64,000 bases of DNA from Pogostemon cablin (Eukaryota > Streptophyta > Magnoliopsida > Lamiales > Lamiaceae), in the NCBI GenBank assembly GCA_023678885.1, contig CM042962.1, forward strand, positions 21,590,336 to 21,654,335, written 5' to 3'. Positions 11,412 through 22,500 of this stretch are shown one piece after another. Made by a program: the position numbers and the translations under genes. Positions within the stretch are counted from its first letter, which is position 1, and every line of letters begins with the position of its first letter. The notes beneath the pieces are model-generated. The model did no database searches, was not told the DNA's origin, and saw only the letters and a list, made by a program, of their open reading frames with translations.

Positions 11412-11880
11412 TGTAAATAATAGTTAATATTACTTATTTAATATTATATTCCACATATGATAGTGGATAAGAGAGAGAGAGAGTTAATGAAACAGTTTAT
11501 TAACTCCTGTCTCCTTGGAAATAAAATACTGCGCAAGGCAGTTGTCTAAAGATGTTGAAAATGCATCACGAAGAACGCTGAATACAGAATGCTGAGCATT
11601 TTTTCTTTCGGAATTTTTTCTCTCCCAAAATCACAACACAATTCCAGTTAATCATATTTCATAGATTATTAGCATATCGTGAAAACATAATCTTTCAATC
11701 CCGTGTTGAAGAATTGATCCAGAGATCACAATTTAACAACGTGAGTATCAACCGGTTCGTACATACTCATCCGCTGCGACATAAACTCTATGGAGAGAGG
11801 TAAGTGAGATTACTCTCTTTATACCTTTGGGTGTTTATATGAACGTGAGTTTTTCAATATTTTCAATTCTTATTGAGACG
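11412..11880 (+). mobile_element. Probable 3' LTR of Copia-gamma (right end uncertain)
   Basis: It begins tgtaaataatag directly after the polypurine tract and has a GA microsatellite at 11470-11483. No 5' partner was found in the window, so the length is not established; the end is placed where the sequence becomes simple AT-rich DNA. Confidence 0.35.
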
Positions 11881-13064
11881 CAACTCTTAATATATTTTTT
11901 TGTTAATTAATTAACAAAAAAAAGATTGAAAGTCCAAGTAATTCCCAAAAAATAGAGGAGAGACCGAGTAGTAGAATAATAAATATATATTAATAGAAAA
12001 TATGAAAAACCGAGAAGTGTTTGAATAAGAATTAAAGGACTGAGTGCAGAATGCGTTTTTACGTATGTAAACCACTCGGGCTTTTAGCTGACTACACCCA
12101 CATTACACGAGAATCAAGAAAAAAATAGGTCAAAGGCTTTTTAAGTCAAATCAAGGACAAATATGTCAAATTAGATTAAAAGTGGGCATTTTTGCATTTT
12201 TCATACTGTACCGAGCATTTTTGAATATTTTCTTTTGACAGTGGGCACTGTAGCCGGGGCCCCTTCCTAATATTGTTTCCACTTCCCTTTTTTCTACATT
12301 AACAGGTAATTCCTAGTCTCGTCAGATAGTTCAACTTCGAATAGAACCAAATGTGGGAGAATAAATAGAGAATAAATAGAGAATAAATTGAACCAGTAAC
12401 ATTTCTGCATTTTTGTTGACATGAACAAATAGAGAATAAATTGAACCAGTAAGCTATCAGTTTTAATGTGGGAGGCACTAATGGTAAATATCTTATTATA
12501 TTATGTATGTAACATTAGGAAGCAGAGCTTTGTGTCATGGTCATGAAGAATTTTATGTAGAAAAATTATTTGGAATCAGGTAAGTGACCTCAAAAAATGA
12601 GAAATAATTTTGTGCTGGTAAAAGGGCAATAACCAATGTAATGAAGAAATAAAATTCGAAGGCAGTACGAAACAAGTCATGTGGGTTGGTGGCTGTAAAT
12701 GTGATTAGTTTAGGCTGTATGACTTACACTGGTATTGGGCTAGAGTAGCGATTGTTGCTGAATAGACACTTGAATTAATTATGTCCCGTATGGAGCACCA
12801 CTTTGTTTCAAACAAGTTGTATCTGGGCAGCCTAGGAAGTAGAAGCGTTGTGGGCATTTTTTAATCGTCAAGGTTGCGTGAACCCAGAAAGATTTCACCT
12901 GGCATTTTGGTGTGTTAACGTTTGAAAGGATACAGACTGTTTTACTATCAGAAAATGCAATTTATCACAGTTATTATAAATGTGTGTGTATGATAGTCAG
13001 TCAATAAGATGAAGCATATGTGAGGTGATTATAGTTATTGAACATGAGAAATACTACATGGGAT
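11881..13064. other. Intergenic DNA with a short repeated segment
   Basis: No gene recognised. Around 12361-12455 the unit agagaataaat recurs, and attgaaccagtaa occurs twice about 55 bp apart. The rest shows nothing identifiable. Confidence 0.5.
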
Positions 13065-13163
13065 CCCCTATTCCACCCCATGTTACATCTTATGTTTCAT
13101 GGTGTGGGATGGAGGACAAGTGTCCCATTTCACACGCTATTGTAACATGGGGTGGAATAGGGG
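13065..13163. repeat. Foldback element with perfect 23-bp inverted repeats
   Basis: The left arm 13065-13087 (starting cccctattccaccccatg) is exactly complementary to the right arm 13141-13163 (tgtaacatggggtggaatag plus ggg). A weaker inner pairing gtgtgggat/atttcacac extends the stem. A 99-bp foldback with GC-containing ends in AT-rich surroundings is MITE-like, or the core of one. The 96-codon frame crossing it (13025-13315) is an artefact of the repeat. Confidence 0.7.
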
Positions 13164-14303
13164 AATTGAGTTGGATGGATACTATACTTTTTAAGAGAGA
13201 TAGTATATTTTTAAAGACATTATCTTATCTAACGGAAAATCAAGTACTTTCAAAAGGTGTCAACGACATGCATGTGAAATTGTTGTTGTTGTCTCTTCTA
13301 GTTAAGGTAGAGTAGGGTTGCTTACGTAATAAGTAAAAAGTAAAAAGTAATTTTTCCCATTCCTATTTAAAAATAGCTTTTTTACAAGAATTCAATCGTA
13401 TTACGTAAGAATAAGGTACTGACAATAATATACTCTCTTCAGTGCTTTATAAAACTATATGAGCAACGACAAACAATAAAATATGTGCGCAACTCTGGTG
13501 GAAAATTAATGGTCAACCAGGCTCAAATAATTTATGCAAAAGAAAGTCAAATATAACTCTGTCTTAAAATGTGGAGTATGAATAAATAGATGCTAAAATA
13601 GATGCGTCAGTGGGTAAAAATTATAATTCCTATGATATATGATGTGTGCTGATGATGAATGTGTACAACATTTAGTCTTTTGGCTAACTAATGTTAATCC
13701 TAAATCTTATATTTACTGTATATTTAGTATTTGGGTTCTAAGCCTGTAAACAGTTCGTACAATATGAGATGACGCGGGAACTCAGGAATACCATAAAATT
13801 TCAGAAATGGAGCGCACTTCAGATGGCGTTGGTGGGACGGTGCTTTGCTGTTCTTTCCTATAAAGTTTCAGTGCCAATAAGTCTTTTATGTAGTCTTTCT
13901 TTGCAGCTAATCTGAGAAAACAGAAGGGGGACACATATGTTCAGAAGGGTGTGCAACTGAAAATTCAGGGAATGAAGTCATAAGGGTACAACGTATATAT
14001 TTTTTATACAACTTTAGTATAAGTTGTAAGAATGTTTTGTGTACCATCTTTTCAAAGCAGAAGTTTGTGGGTCAAACATGATGGAGCTGTGTGGCAGTGT
14101 GCTAATCAATATACCTATATGGAAAAAGCATGTAATAAAGTCATTGAGAGTTCTTTGTTTAAATCCTAAAAATTATATGTGATTATTGTGAAGCTAGTTA
14201 CTGTCAAATGCAGTGACAATAAAAGGAAGTGTGTATTTATAATTATTTTTTTATAAAAATGTAAATCATGGTCCAAGGACATACGTACTAATGTCTAATA
14301 CTC
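13164..14303. other. Intergenic DNA, no feature seen
   Basis: Both strands lack a recognisable protein or RNA gene. There are short imperfect repeats such as gtaaaaagtaaaaagtaat near 13334-13352. Confidence 0.5.
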
Positions 14304-14360
14304 CTTTTGTCCGAAAAAGTATTTCGTACTATCACTTTTCATTTGATACATACATAAAAT
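14304..14360. repeat. Stowaway-like MITE end fragment
   Basis: tactccttttgtccgaaaaa resembles the terminal sequence of the Stowaway-like element at 15067 and the usual CTCCCTCCGTCC terminus. No matching inverted end was found nearby, so this is a truncated copy or chance. Confidence 0.35.
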
Positions 14361-15066
14361 ATTTCACTCTTTTATTTCTTTATAAGTGTGATAAAAATGC
14401 ATCTCAATAATATAAATTTACATTAATTGTACATACATCCAAATATAATATAAATTTTTTACATATATTTTTTCATTAAATTACTTAAAATATTTATAAT
14501 TTTTCTTGCTTTACACGTCAAAGAGTAAAATTTATTTAATTCCATGCTCGAAAATAAACATTATTAAATAATATATGGCACATATTGAAGCATTAAAATT
14601 AGGAGCCGACAATTTGCACCCTCAACATTGTTAAATATACCGCTATTTATTAAATGCAACCTAATATATTTTAAAAGTATATCTTATCTTATACTACTAA
14701 TCAAATAGTGTTTTTATTATTTAATTTTTAAAAAAATTATAGGTGGCATAATGTGGTTAACTTCTAATTTTAATGGAGTATGTGTCATTCTATTATTCAT
14801 TCTAAATTTTTAAAAGAGTGTGTCCACCTATTATTCATTTGACTATTAATGCTTACTCATAAATTTTTAGTAATCACGATTAAATAATTCTTAGTAATCA
14901 AACTTAAATTATTAAATTTATAATTGGGCATATATTATTTAAAATTTTGCCTTTTTATTTTCTTCATATGAACCTTGATAATATATTAGTTTGGATTTTT
15001 TAAGTTGATTTATATTAATTTATAATAAAAAAATTTATTTAAAACACATGTTTAAACTCAATATTA
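14361..15066. other. AT-rich intergenic DNA
   Basis: No gene recognised. Two similar segments (atgtgtcattctattattcatt and gtgtgtccacctattattc, first given in part) occur near 14770 and 14820, a short imperfect direct repeat. Confidence 0.45.
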
Positions 15067-15374
15067 TACTCTCTTCCTCCCGAGTATTTTTATCCATTTG
15101 TATGGGAACAAAGATTAAGAAGTGTTTTTTTTAAATATATAATATAAGAAAAATAGAGATAAATTGATAATTTTGAAAGAAAAAAGTAAATAAAGTTGTT
15201 AGAAATGATAAATTAAATATAAAAAAGTAAATAAAATTGTTGGGATTGATAAATAAAGTGTAAAAAGTAGGTAATATGGAGTATAGTATATTTTTACCAT
15301 TAATGGAAAGTGTAAAAATACATGAAAAACCCCCCATACGAAAGTGTATAAAATTACGTGGGACGGAGGGAGTA
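15067..15374. repeat. Stowaway-like MITE (Tc1/mariner type)
   Basis: The left end tactctcttcctcccgagta and the right end cgtgggacggagggagta are inverted repeats. Similarity extends inward for roughly 40 bp (tttttatccatttgtatggg against ccatacgaaagtgtataaaa). The CTCCCTCCGTCCC terminus, TA at the borders and size of about 308 bp are standard for plant Stowaway elements. It is non-autonomous and non-coding. Confidence 0.75.
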
Positions 15375-15467
15375 TTCTAATTTAATTATTTTTATGTAAA
15401 TTAACAAATTATTAAATAATAGAGTAATACTTACCATATTCATAGTATACGTTGTTTATATTAAAAA

Positions 15468-15712
15468 TACGTTTCGTGAGATCTTCTTACGATAAGAATA
15501 TTTACATTTTTTTAATTAGTTATCACTTTTTATTAAAGATATTATCACTTTTCTTTAAGAATATTGTCAATTTTTATTTATACTATAAATTATTCATTAA
15601 ATAATTCACTGCCCCTATTATCTCTTTTCATTGACTGAGTATTATTTTTTATTAAAAATGTTATTACTTCTTATTCGTTTCACGGAAGCCCTTACGTGGG
15701 ATGGTTTGCATT
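15468..15712. repeat. MITE, GAGACGGT family, diverged copy in reverse
   Basis: The blocks TACTATAAATTATTCATTAA and CTTACGTGGGATGG are the reverse complements of family blocks in the copies at 3050-4390, in reversed order. The ends are degraded. Confidence 0.5.
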
Positions 15713-16989
15713 ATTAAATATGTACCATAAGTGAATAGAAAATACAATAAAATAAGTAATAATTATTTAATGTTAAATTTTCTAATCATTTTCTAATTTA
15801 TTTATAAAAATTTTCCATGCAAAAAATAAACTACAATTAAAAAAGAACAAAACACACTCAAATTTAATTAGAGCTGGTCTTTTGTGTCCTCACCTCCCTG
15901 GGTGCACAAGATGTGTATAGATATAACATTTTGTTTTAAAGGGTATACACTATAATAATAAAGGTATAATTTTTTTATTGAACAGATCGGCTAAAATATG
16001 AATAATATAAATGTTTGATTAAAATAATAATTTTTTTTCAGAAAATAAACGATACACGTTCTTATACTTAAGGATATACCATTTAATTCTAAGGGATATA
16101 ACTTTCGAAAAATGCGGGATTTAGGGTACGGTGTCCCTTGGGGCATGCAAGTTTTAACCATTTAGAAATTTCTGGATTGAAATAAAATTAAAGATTGATT
16201 ATTTGAAGAATTATAAATATTATAGCAATTTATTACTTAAAAAATAGTTTGAATAAATTTAGTAAATTAATTATATTTTACTTTTAATTACATTAATAAA
16301 ATATTAAATTTAATTATAATTTTTTTAAGTTTAAAATTCATTAAAATATATAATTGCATAATTAAAAAAATCATCTTTCATTTTATTTTTAAAGAAAGCT
16401 TTTTTACAAGTTATTTAAAAAATATATTTTTGACAAATTTTATTGATTTTTAAGAGTAATTTGATATATTTAGATAAATATATATATTATTTGTGAAAAG
16501 AATGGATATTAATTTTAAAATTAATTAATATACTTTGAGGTTTGGATTAAACTGATTTTTTTTACGGTGAATCATTTTATGTTGACTTATAATAAATGAA
16601 GAAATTGTGAATAATTAATTGTGACAGGGGTGTTATGTTTAATGATTGTATTGTATGCAATTTTTTTTAAAGGGAAAAGAAAATAAGAAAGGGGAAGAGG
16701 GAAGAGAGAAAAAGAAAAAGCCAAATGCTTGCCAAAACGAGCCTAAATAATTGACTCGGGAAAATAACAATTGCATACAATTCAGCCATGTCATTAGATA
16801 AGGATGGCTCAACAGCCTAAACGAGCCTAAACGGTATGCAATGTATTATTCAACTTCAAATGAAAATGATTAACATTTATACTGTTATGAAATACTTTAT
16901 AAAAATCTAAATTTATATAATTATATTTTATATTTAATTTATAGAAATTGTAAAATACGTGCAATACACAAGAACTGGACTAGTACTTA
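15713..16989. other. AT-rich intergenic DNA
   Basis: No gene recognised. The segment 15850-16160 has GC-richer edges (tgtcctcacctccctgggtg at left, gtgtcccttggggcatgc at right) round an AT-rich core and may be an old MITE, but I could not pair the edges convincingly. A run rich in A and G occurs at about 16670-16715. Confidence 0.35.
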
Positions 16990-17241
16990 TTGTTATGGGT
17001 ATTATATCCCCCATGCCTAATGGGCCGAAAGCCCAACAAGCTAATGTACTACAAAGAGATCCAAGGATGAGGAGAATGGCAAATCAGGGGCCGACGACAG
17101 CCCAAACAGGAAGGCCCAGGCCCAAAAGACATACTTCGGAAAAGAACCAAGAAGAGGCTTAGGAGATGAACCCACTATCAATGGCTGGGGGAGCCAATTA
17201 AGATAAGGCCAGGAAAGGGGATGAAAGAGCAGAAAGCCCAA
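16990..17241 (+). mobile_element. LTR-like fragment beginning TGTTATGGGTATTATATCCC
   Basis: The start resembles LTR starts of plant Gypsy elements (TGTTATGG followed by a TATATCCC block). Repeated gggcc and aaagccca motifs follow. The fragment is broken at about 17241 where different sequence begins. This is a resemblance from memory only. Confidence 0.25.
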
Positions 17242-18826
17242 TTTAACACCGGTTTGACGAGAATTGTTGTCTTATATTAGAACAAGTATCTTATATTCAA
17301 TATATGTGAGAAAAAGATGCACTTGAGGTGTTTTATTGTGTTTAGATGGAAAAAGTGATCAAAAGTGCTAAGTTGGAGAAAATGTGCAATTTGTGCAAGG
17401 ATGCTCTAAAACTCACGTCCAACTTATGTAATTATTCTCTATTTGTGTGGAGCTCTAAAATAGAAGTGTGATACTTGGATGGAAAGCTACAGAAGAGAGG
17501 ATTGTTTTGCATAAAGAACATCCGAATTAGATTCCAAACGAGAAAGTTATGATCAAACTGGTGACGTCACGCAAGCTGCGCCGAACAGAACGACTGTCCA
17601 TTTTGCATGACTTTTTACATATTCAAATGTTGGAGTTTCTGTGAGTTCCTTATATGGATAGAAAGCCAAGGAAGAGAGGATCACGTGAATGCAAAAATTA
17701 CTCAAATCGGAGGTCGGATGTTGAAGTTTTGCATGAACGATGAGACTGCGCAAGCTTTCTCGATCAATGGAATCTTGCTCGACCAGAATTATTTTGGTCG
17801 AGCGGAAGAGGTCAAGTCGAGCAAAATTTGCAAAAACTTATAGAGAGCTTGCTCGATCATTGCTCGACTTGGAGGCTTTGTTCGACTTCTGAAGGCTTGG
17901 TTGAGCAGAATGTCGCTGATGCTATTTTTGATAGTTTCGAGTTTCTTTTACCAAATTTGGCGTATGTCTCAAGTAAAAGCCCATCCAATGCCTATAAGGA
18001 AAGCTTATAAGTATAAAAGGGGATGTAGATCACATCATTAATCATCATAGAGTCAGAATAAATTGGAGAGGGCCACAAATTCATCCTACACCCCACAAGA
18101 GGGGATCACCCCCCAACCATCATCCACATCCTTTCCTCCATCCATCCATCACTTTGAAGATTCGTTCGTAGAATCAAGAGGAGAACCAAGAGGAGGATTC
18201 AAGATGGAGAAGGACGCAACGACTCCCGTATCTAGGGTTTATTTCATTTCCTAATTTATCCTGTAATTTTCCAGACATCCCGGTAAGATCTATCCAACAC
18301 CCGTGATTGTTCTTCGCAACTTCATGGGCTAGAGCCTTTTTGGTAGAACTAGGATTGTGAAGGTTTTTACGAATTAATTGAACTTTCGTGTGTAACTCCG
18401 TACAACACTACTTGTGGATTTATTTTATATATGATTGTGCTTTCTTAATCCATATTCACGGTCGTTTTGTGCATCTTCAATTGGTATATATAGTCTGAAT
18501 ATATATCTTGTTTGTAGATTGAGTGTGTTCACCGCTTAACAGGATTCCATGTTATGATTCTAAGTGAGTGGACTCCGAAGCTTCATTAGAAATATCATAT
18601 ATGAATATTTATTAATTGATATTGAATTCGAGTTATTAAGTAGGATAAAGAGGATAATTTTATAGTACCTATAAAGGGAGATCATATCGGGTTAGAGTAC
18701 CAATTGGCCAGGAAAATAATTGATACTGATAGTTCCTAGAAAGGGTGGAGTAAAATTATATCTCTTGCTCCGAGGTTATTCACACGTGTTACACGCATGT
18801 TTACTTGTGTCTATAGAGTAGATATA
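17242..18826 (+). mobile_element. Athila-type Gypsy LTR copy 2 (plus strand, truncated at its right end)
   Basis: 17672-18826 aligns with 4478-5567. Upstream are two tandem versions of a U3 module (17480-17553 and 17659-17733), each with a GAAGAGAGGA block, a GAAAGTTAT or GAAGTTTTG block and a GCGCAAGCT block. Then come TCGACC-type motifs (17765-17900), a TATA box at 18012 and the shared downstream region. Similarity to copy 1 ends at 18826 within tagagtagatat, exactly where an inverted LTR of the same family starts. Left boundary not resolved. Confidence 0.6.
18012..18019 (+). promoter_or_regulatory. TATA box of Athila-type LTR copy 2
   Basis: tataaaag in the context gcttataagtataaaagggg, the same position in the LTR as the copy at 4763. 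Confidence 0.55.
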
Positions 18827-19584
18827 ATTAGCCCATGATTGATCTAGGAACAATCATAGTTGATTGGTATGATCTTACTTGACTCGCCAGTCGAACCTCT
18901 CTTCACGACTCCTTGGAACGATGGTAGGGCTTCGGTGTTGGATGGATGATGAATGGTAATTTTCTCCTGCGAAAGCTCTTTGTTTATACTTATAAACTTT
19001 CCTTACGGGCCTTGGATGGGTTTTTTGGGTGAACACATGTATTAAAGGTGTAAAAATATGAATATGGTAAGTTTCCGTACATCAATTCGACCAACATGCC
19101 AGGTCGAACTCTCCTCTCCATGGTCGAACACCAGATCGAATCGACCTGTAAGTTGGTTGCAGGTCCCGAATTCGACTAGTATCCTAGTCAAACCGAATAC
19201 TCACTAGTCGAACTGCAGGTGCTTCCATTCAGATTTCTAGTTCGACCACGGTTCAACCAAATGGCTTGGTCGAACGGCAACATCATGGTCGAACGGCACT
19301 CCAGGCGCTTCTTCTTTATCGGTTCGACCACAGGTGGTGGTCGAACCATTTTCTTCGTGGTCGAATTGCATGTCAGTTTGGTCGAATCCACCTCTAAATT
19401 TCTCTTTTTTCCGGATTCGATCACTTCCAACTCATTTTCCTTCGAAAATCAACTCAAATAGCCTTCAAGACACTTGATTTGTGACTTTTCACCATGTATA
19501 TCGATGCACATCGAATTAAAACCATCTAACACACCATTAGTACACGAATCCAGGCTCAAAACACGTAAATTTACACACTCATCA
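18827..19584 (-). mobile_element. 3' LTR of the Athila-type element, truncated in R/U5
   Basis: On the minus strand it starts TGATGAGTGTG right after a purine tract. A U3 part with many TTCGACC/GGTCGAA motifs follows (19430 down to 19080), then gtttataagtataaac at about 18981-18996, which corresponds to the TATA region of the plus-strand LTRs. It ends at 18827 in taatta..., where it meets plus-strand LTR copy 2 head to head. The 5' partner LTR is absent. Confidence 0.55.
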
Positions 19585-19598
19585 AACTCCCAAACTTA
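19585..19598 (-). promoter_or_regulatory. Polypurine tract of the Athila-type element
   Basis: Minus-strand aagtttgggagttt immediately precedes the TGATGAG LTR start. Confidence 0.5.
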
Positions 19599-20966
19599 CA
19601 TGTTGCTCGTCCTGAGGCAACGCAATCAAAAACATAGAGTAGTGTAAAATTCACTTAGCTACCACCCCAAATACAACACATAATCACACATGCAATTCCA
19701 TCAATAAAAAACAAGTATCACTAGCATCATATATATTATTCATGTAAAACATCAATCAATTATAACGCAATTCGGATTACGAAGTCATCTAGCTCACAAG
19801 ATAAGTATTTACTCTCACTCTCTAGTGTAAAAGATATACACTTAAATAGGTTAATATACGCTCATATCAATTCATACTTCCGCGTAACCATAAGCTTGGC
19901 AAGGGTCTCAAAAAAACAACTTACAATCAATTCATTACTAGGATCACAAAGGACTTGCTTTTGGGTTGTAATGTTGGCTCTTTGGTAAAGGTAAAAAAAT
20001 TTAGATAAAGTGACTTATTCACTAGTAGAGAATTACCTTGGAGTTTTGCTTTTTGTCATACAACTTCATCTTTTTCTCCATCTTCTTCTCATAATCTTCA
20101 TGGTTCGAATTCTCCTTTTCTTTTCCTTAGCATCAACATCATCTTTCTTTAATGGGCAAGGTACCAATTTCAAGCATTACCCTCCTAAGCAATTGGGGTA
20201 TCAGTTTCAGGCACTACCCCTAGACAAGATTTAACCATACTTTTCTTTTTCATGCTTCTCAACTAATCTTCTACCTTCTTCATTCTTGGTAACACTTATT
20301 CACCTCAACTCTCTACTAATGAATAGGGTATTCAACAAGGCTCAAGCAAAGGTTTAATAAGGCTTTTCTATCATGGCTTGCCAAAGAAAAAGTTTTTTAA
20401 AGGCTCAAAAGGGCTTCCAATGATACATATATTATATGGTAAGGTAAAATTTTGGCTAAATGACTCGCATAAACAATAATGGCCTAAGATCATGTCCTAG
20501 CACTTCATCAATCTTAAGCTTCACACAAGACTCCAAGCCAAGTTCTAGAATACGGTCATATAAACGATTCTCTTAAGAATAAATTATCATGAACTAGCAT
20601 GTTTCATATGGCTCAAATTCTCACATAGGTAAATAGAATCCTAAGTACTCCTCATAACATATAATCAAAATCAATTTTACAATGAACTCTACATACTTAT
20701 CAAGTTCCACATGCTTCTCATTAATAAAAATTAACACATATAACATATGACTGCAACATACTTAATACCAATAACCCACATATCATTACAATCTCTACAA
20801 GTATATCCAACCAATACTACCCTCAAATCTCAATAATAACATCTCAATCTAACATCAAATCATACTAATATATGTACATGCCACTCACACCATAAATACT
20901 CATCCTGTAAAGAGAAAAAAAGAAAGGGGTGAGATGAAACTGACAAAGAGCAAAACCTGATGCAAC
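19599..20966 (-). other. Athila 3' non-coding region
   Basis: No domain seen. It lies between the env-position ORF and the polypurine tract. The CCCAAACTTACATGTTGCTC stretch next to the tract (19589-19608) is of a kind often seen beside plant Gypsy polypurine tracts. The remainder is A/C-rich on the plus strand without structure. Confidence 0.45.
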
Positions 20967-22500
20967 CTACTCCTCCGGAGCATCATCATCGCTTGCACCC
21001 TCTTCGTCATCACCATCACTCATTTCTGTGCGCAACCGATCCACATCTCTGTGAAGAGCATTAAGCTTCCTATCCAACTCGCATTCATCGGCATGCATTT
21101 TCCCTAGTCTTCTATCCATCTCCACATAACTATTCTGCAATGTGTTGTACCTAGCATCCAGTGCTGCATAGTTCGCATTCGCCAACTCCAGCTGCCTATT
21201 TGTCTCTTGCTGGTTCACACTCAGTGTGGCGAAATGCTCATGAATCAATCGAAACTGCTCCTGATAATAAGCATCAGGACTAGCCCACTGCTGCTGTGGC
21301 ACTGCTGGAATAGGACGTGGTGGCATCTCGTACGGCTGCAGATCTCCCATCTCCGGATCCATCTGATTCGCTCCATGCTCCTGCTGCTACTGTAACCGTG
21401 GCTGAATCTTTCCTTCATCCACAATCCTCTGAAGCTCCTCATTCATCCCCTCAGCGTACATCTGAGTTACAATCCTCCAATCACCTTTTGTAATGCAAGT
21501 GATGGAAAGAGCATCATGTGCCAATGTGTCAGTCAGGATAGTAGTCAGCTCACTCACATCAAATAGAAACATGAAAGTAAAGGGCTTATATCCCCTCGTG
21601 TAGAACCAATCTCCATCGCAAAGATGAGTGAATCCACCCTTCACACGTGCTCATCACCAAGTTCGGATCCTCAAGGATGGGTGTAATACCGGTGAAGTCC
21701 ATGTGATAATACTCAGCCACAGAAGTAAGCAAACCTCCTATGTTCACTCTCTGAAATGAGGAGCTCCTGAACCTGTATACCTGATGAATAAGATACGATC
21801 CCACGTTGAACCTCACTCCATTAAGCATACACCAGAGGGCATACAACTCTCCCCTTGACACACAGCTTCCCTCAGATCGAGCAAACAGTGTATTGCTTAG
21901 GACTCTACCCATATATCGGAGCACAGGATTCCGAATCAACGAAGCACGAGCACTACTAGTCTTGAAATCCATATTCCTTCCCAGAAATCTCTCTCCAGAA
22001 GTTATTCGCGTTGAAGAATCCATTCTCATTTCTAGAAATCCCTCTCGGAGTCTGAAACAACACATTTAACTCCTCAGCCGACCACGTTCTCTTCTCACTT
22101 CCAAGCTGGAATGTGCACTCTTCTTAACCCCTCTCGTAGATGGCTCAAACCCTTCTTAACTGTCATCAAACATAGCACCTCAGCAGTCACATGAAAGTAT
22201 GTCGGTTTCTTCAGCTCCATTAAGCGACGAATCCCCACTTGATCAAACATCCACAAGATATCATCTCGGATGTGAATTGTAACCATCGCCTCATCATCCT
22301 GGTACCTCGTTCTAGCAATCTTATCAGACATATCACCCCATTTATCCTTGATCTCCTCCTAATCGTTCATCCAAATCTTAAAATTCATAGGCAACCGCTC
22401 CTGAAGCCTTAGATTCTTTATCACTGCATCTTCACAAGACGGCCTATCTTGCCTCTTTTTGGAACGAACCTCAGCTTCCTTTCCTTTTCTTGAAATCAAT
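20967..22500 (-). pseudogene. Athila ORF-1-type protein remnant (env-position ORF)
   Basis: The minus-strand frames chain from about 22490 through 22331-22095, 22065-21586, 21644-21387 and 21362-20967. Recognisable content: RNPVLRYMGRVLSNTLFARS and ELYALWCMLNGVRFNVGSYL (about 21950-21780), which I associate with the Arabidopsis retrotransposon ORF-1 (ATHILA) family, function unknown. The C-terminal 131 residues have a heptad-like coiled coil (QQETNRQLELANANYAALDA onward) and an acidic tail DGDDEEGASDDDAPEE. The last two frames are in register and separated by a single TAG at 21387-21389. A stop or frame change near 22090 and another near 21640 break the rest. Its position after integrase is that of env-like ORFs; no signal peptide or membrane span is visible. 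Confidence 0.7.

Noticed and set aside
13025..13315. 96-codon open frame
   Set aside because: It spans the perfect inverted repeat and matches no family I know; chance frame.
15131..15337. 68-codon minus frame with hydrophobic residues
   Set aside because: It falls wholly inside the Stowaway-like MITE; AT-rich sequence produces Phe/Ile/Leu-rich chance frames.
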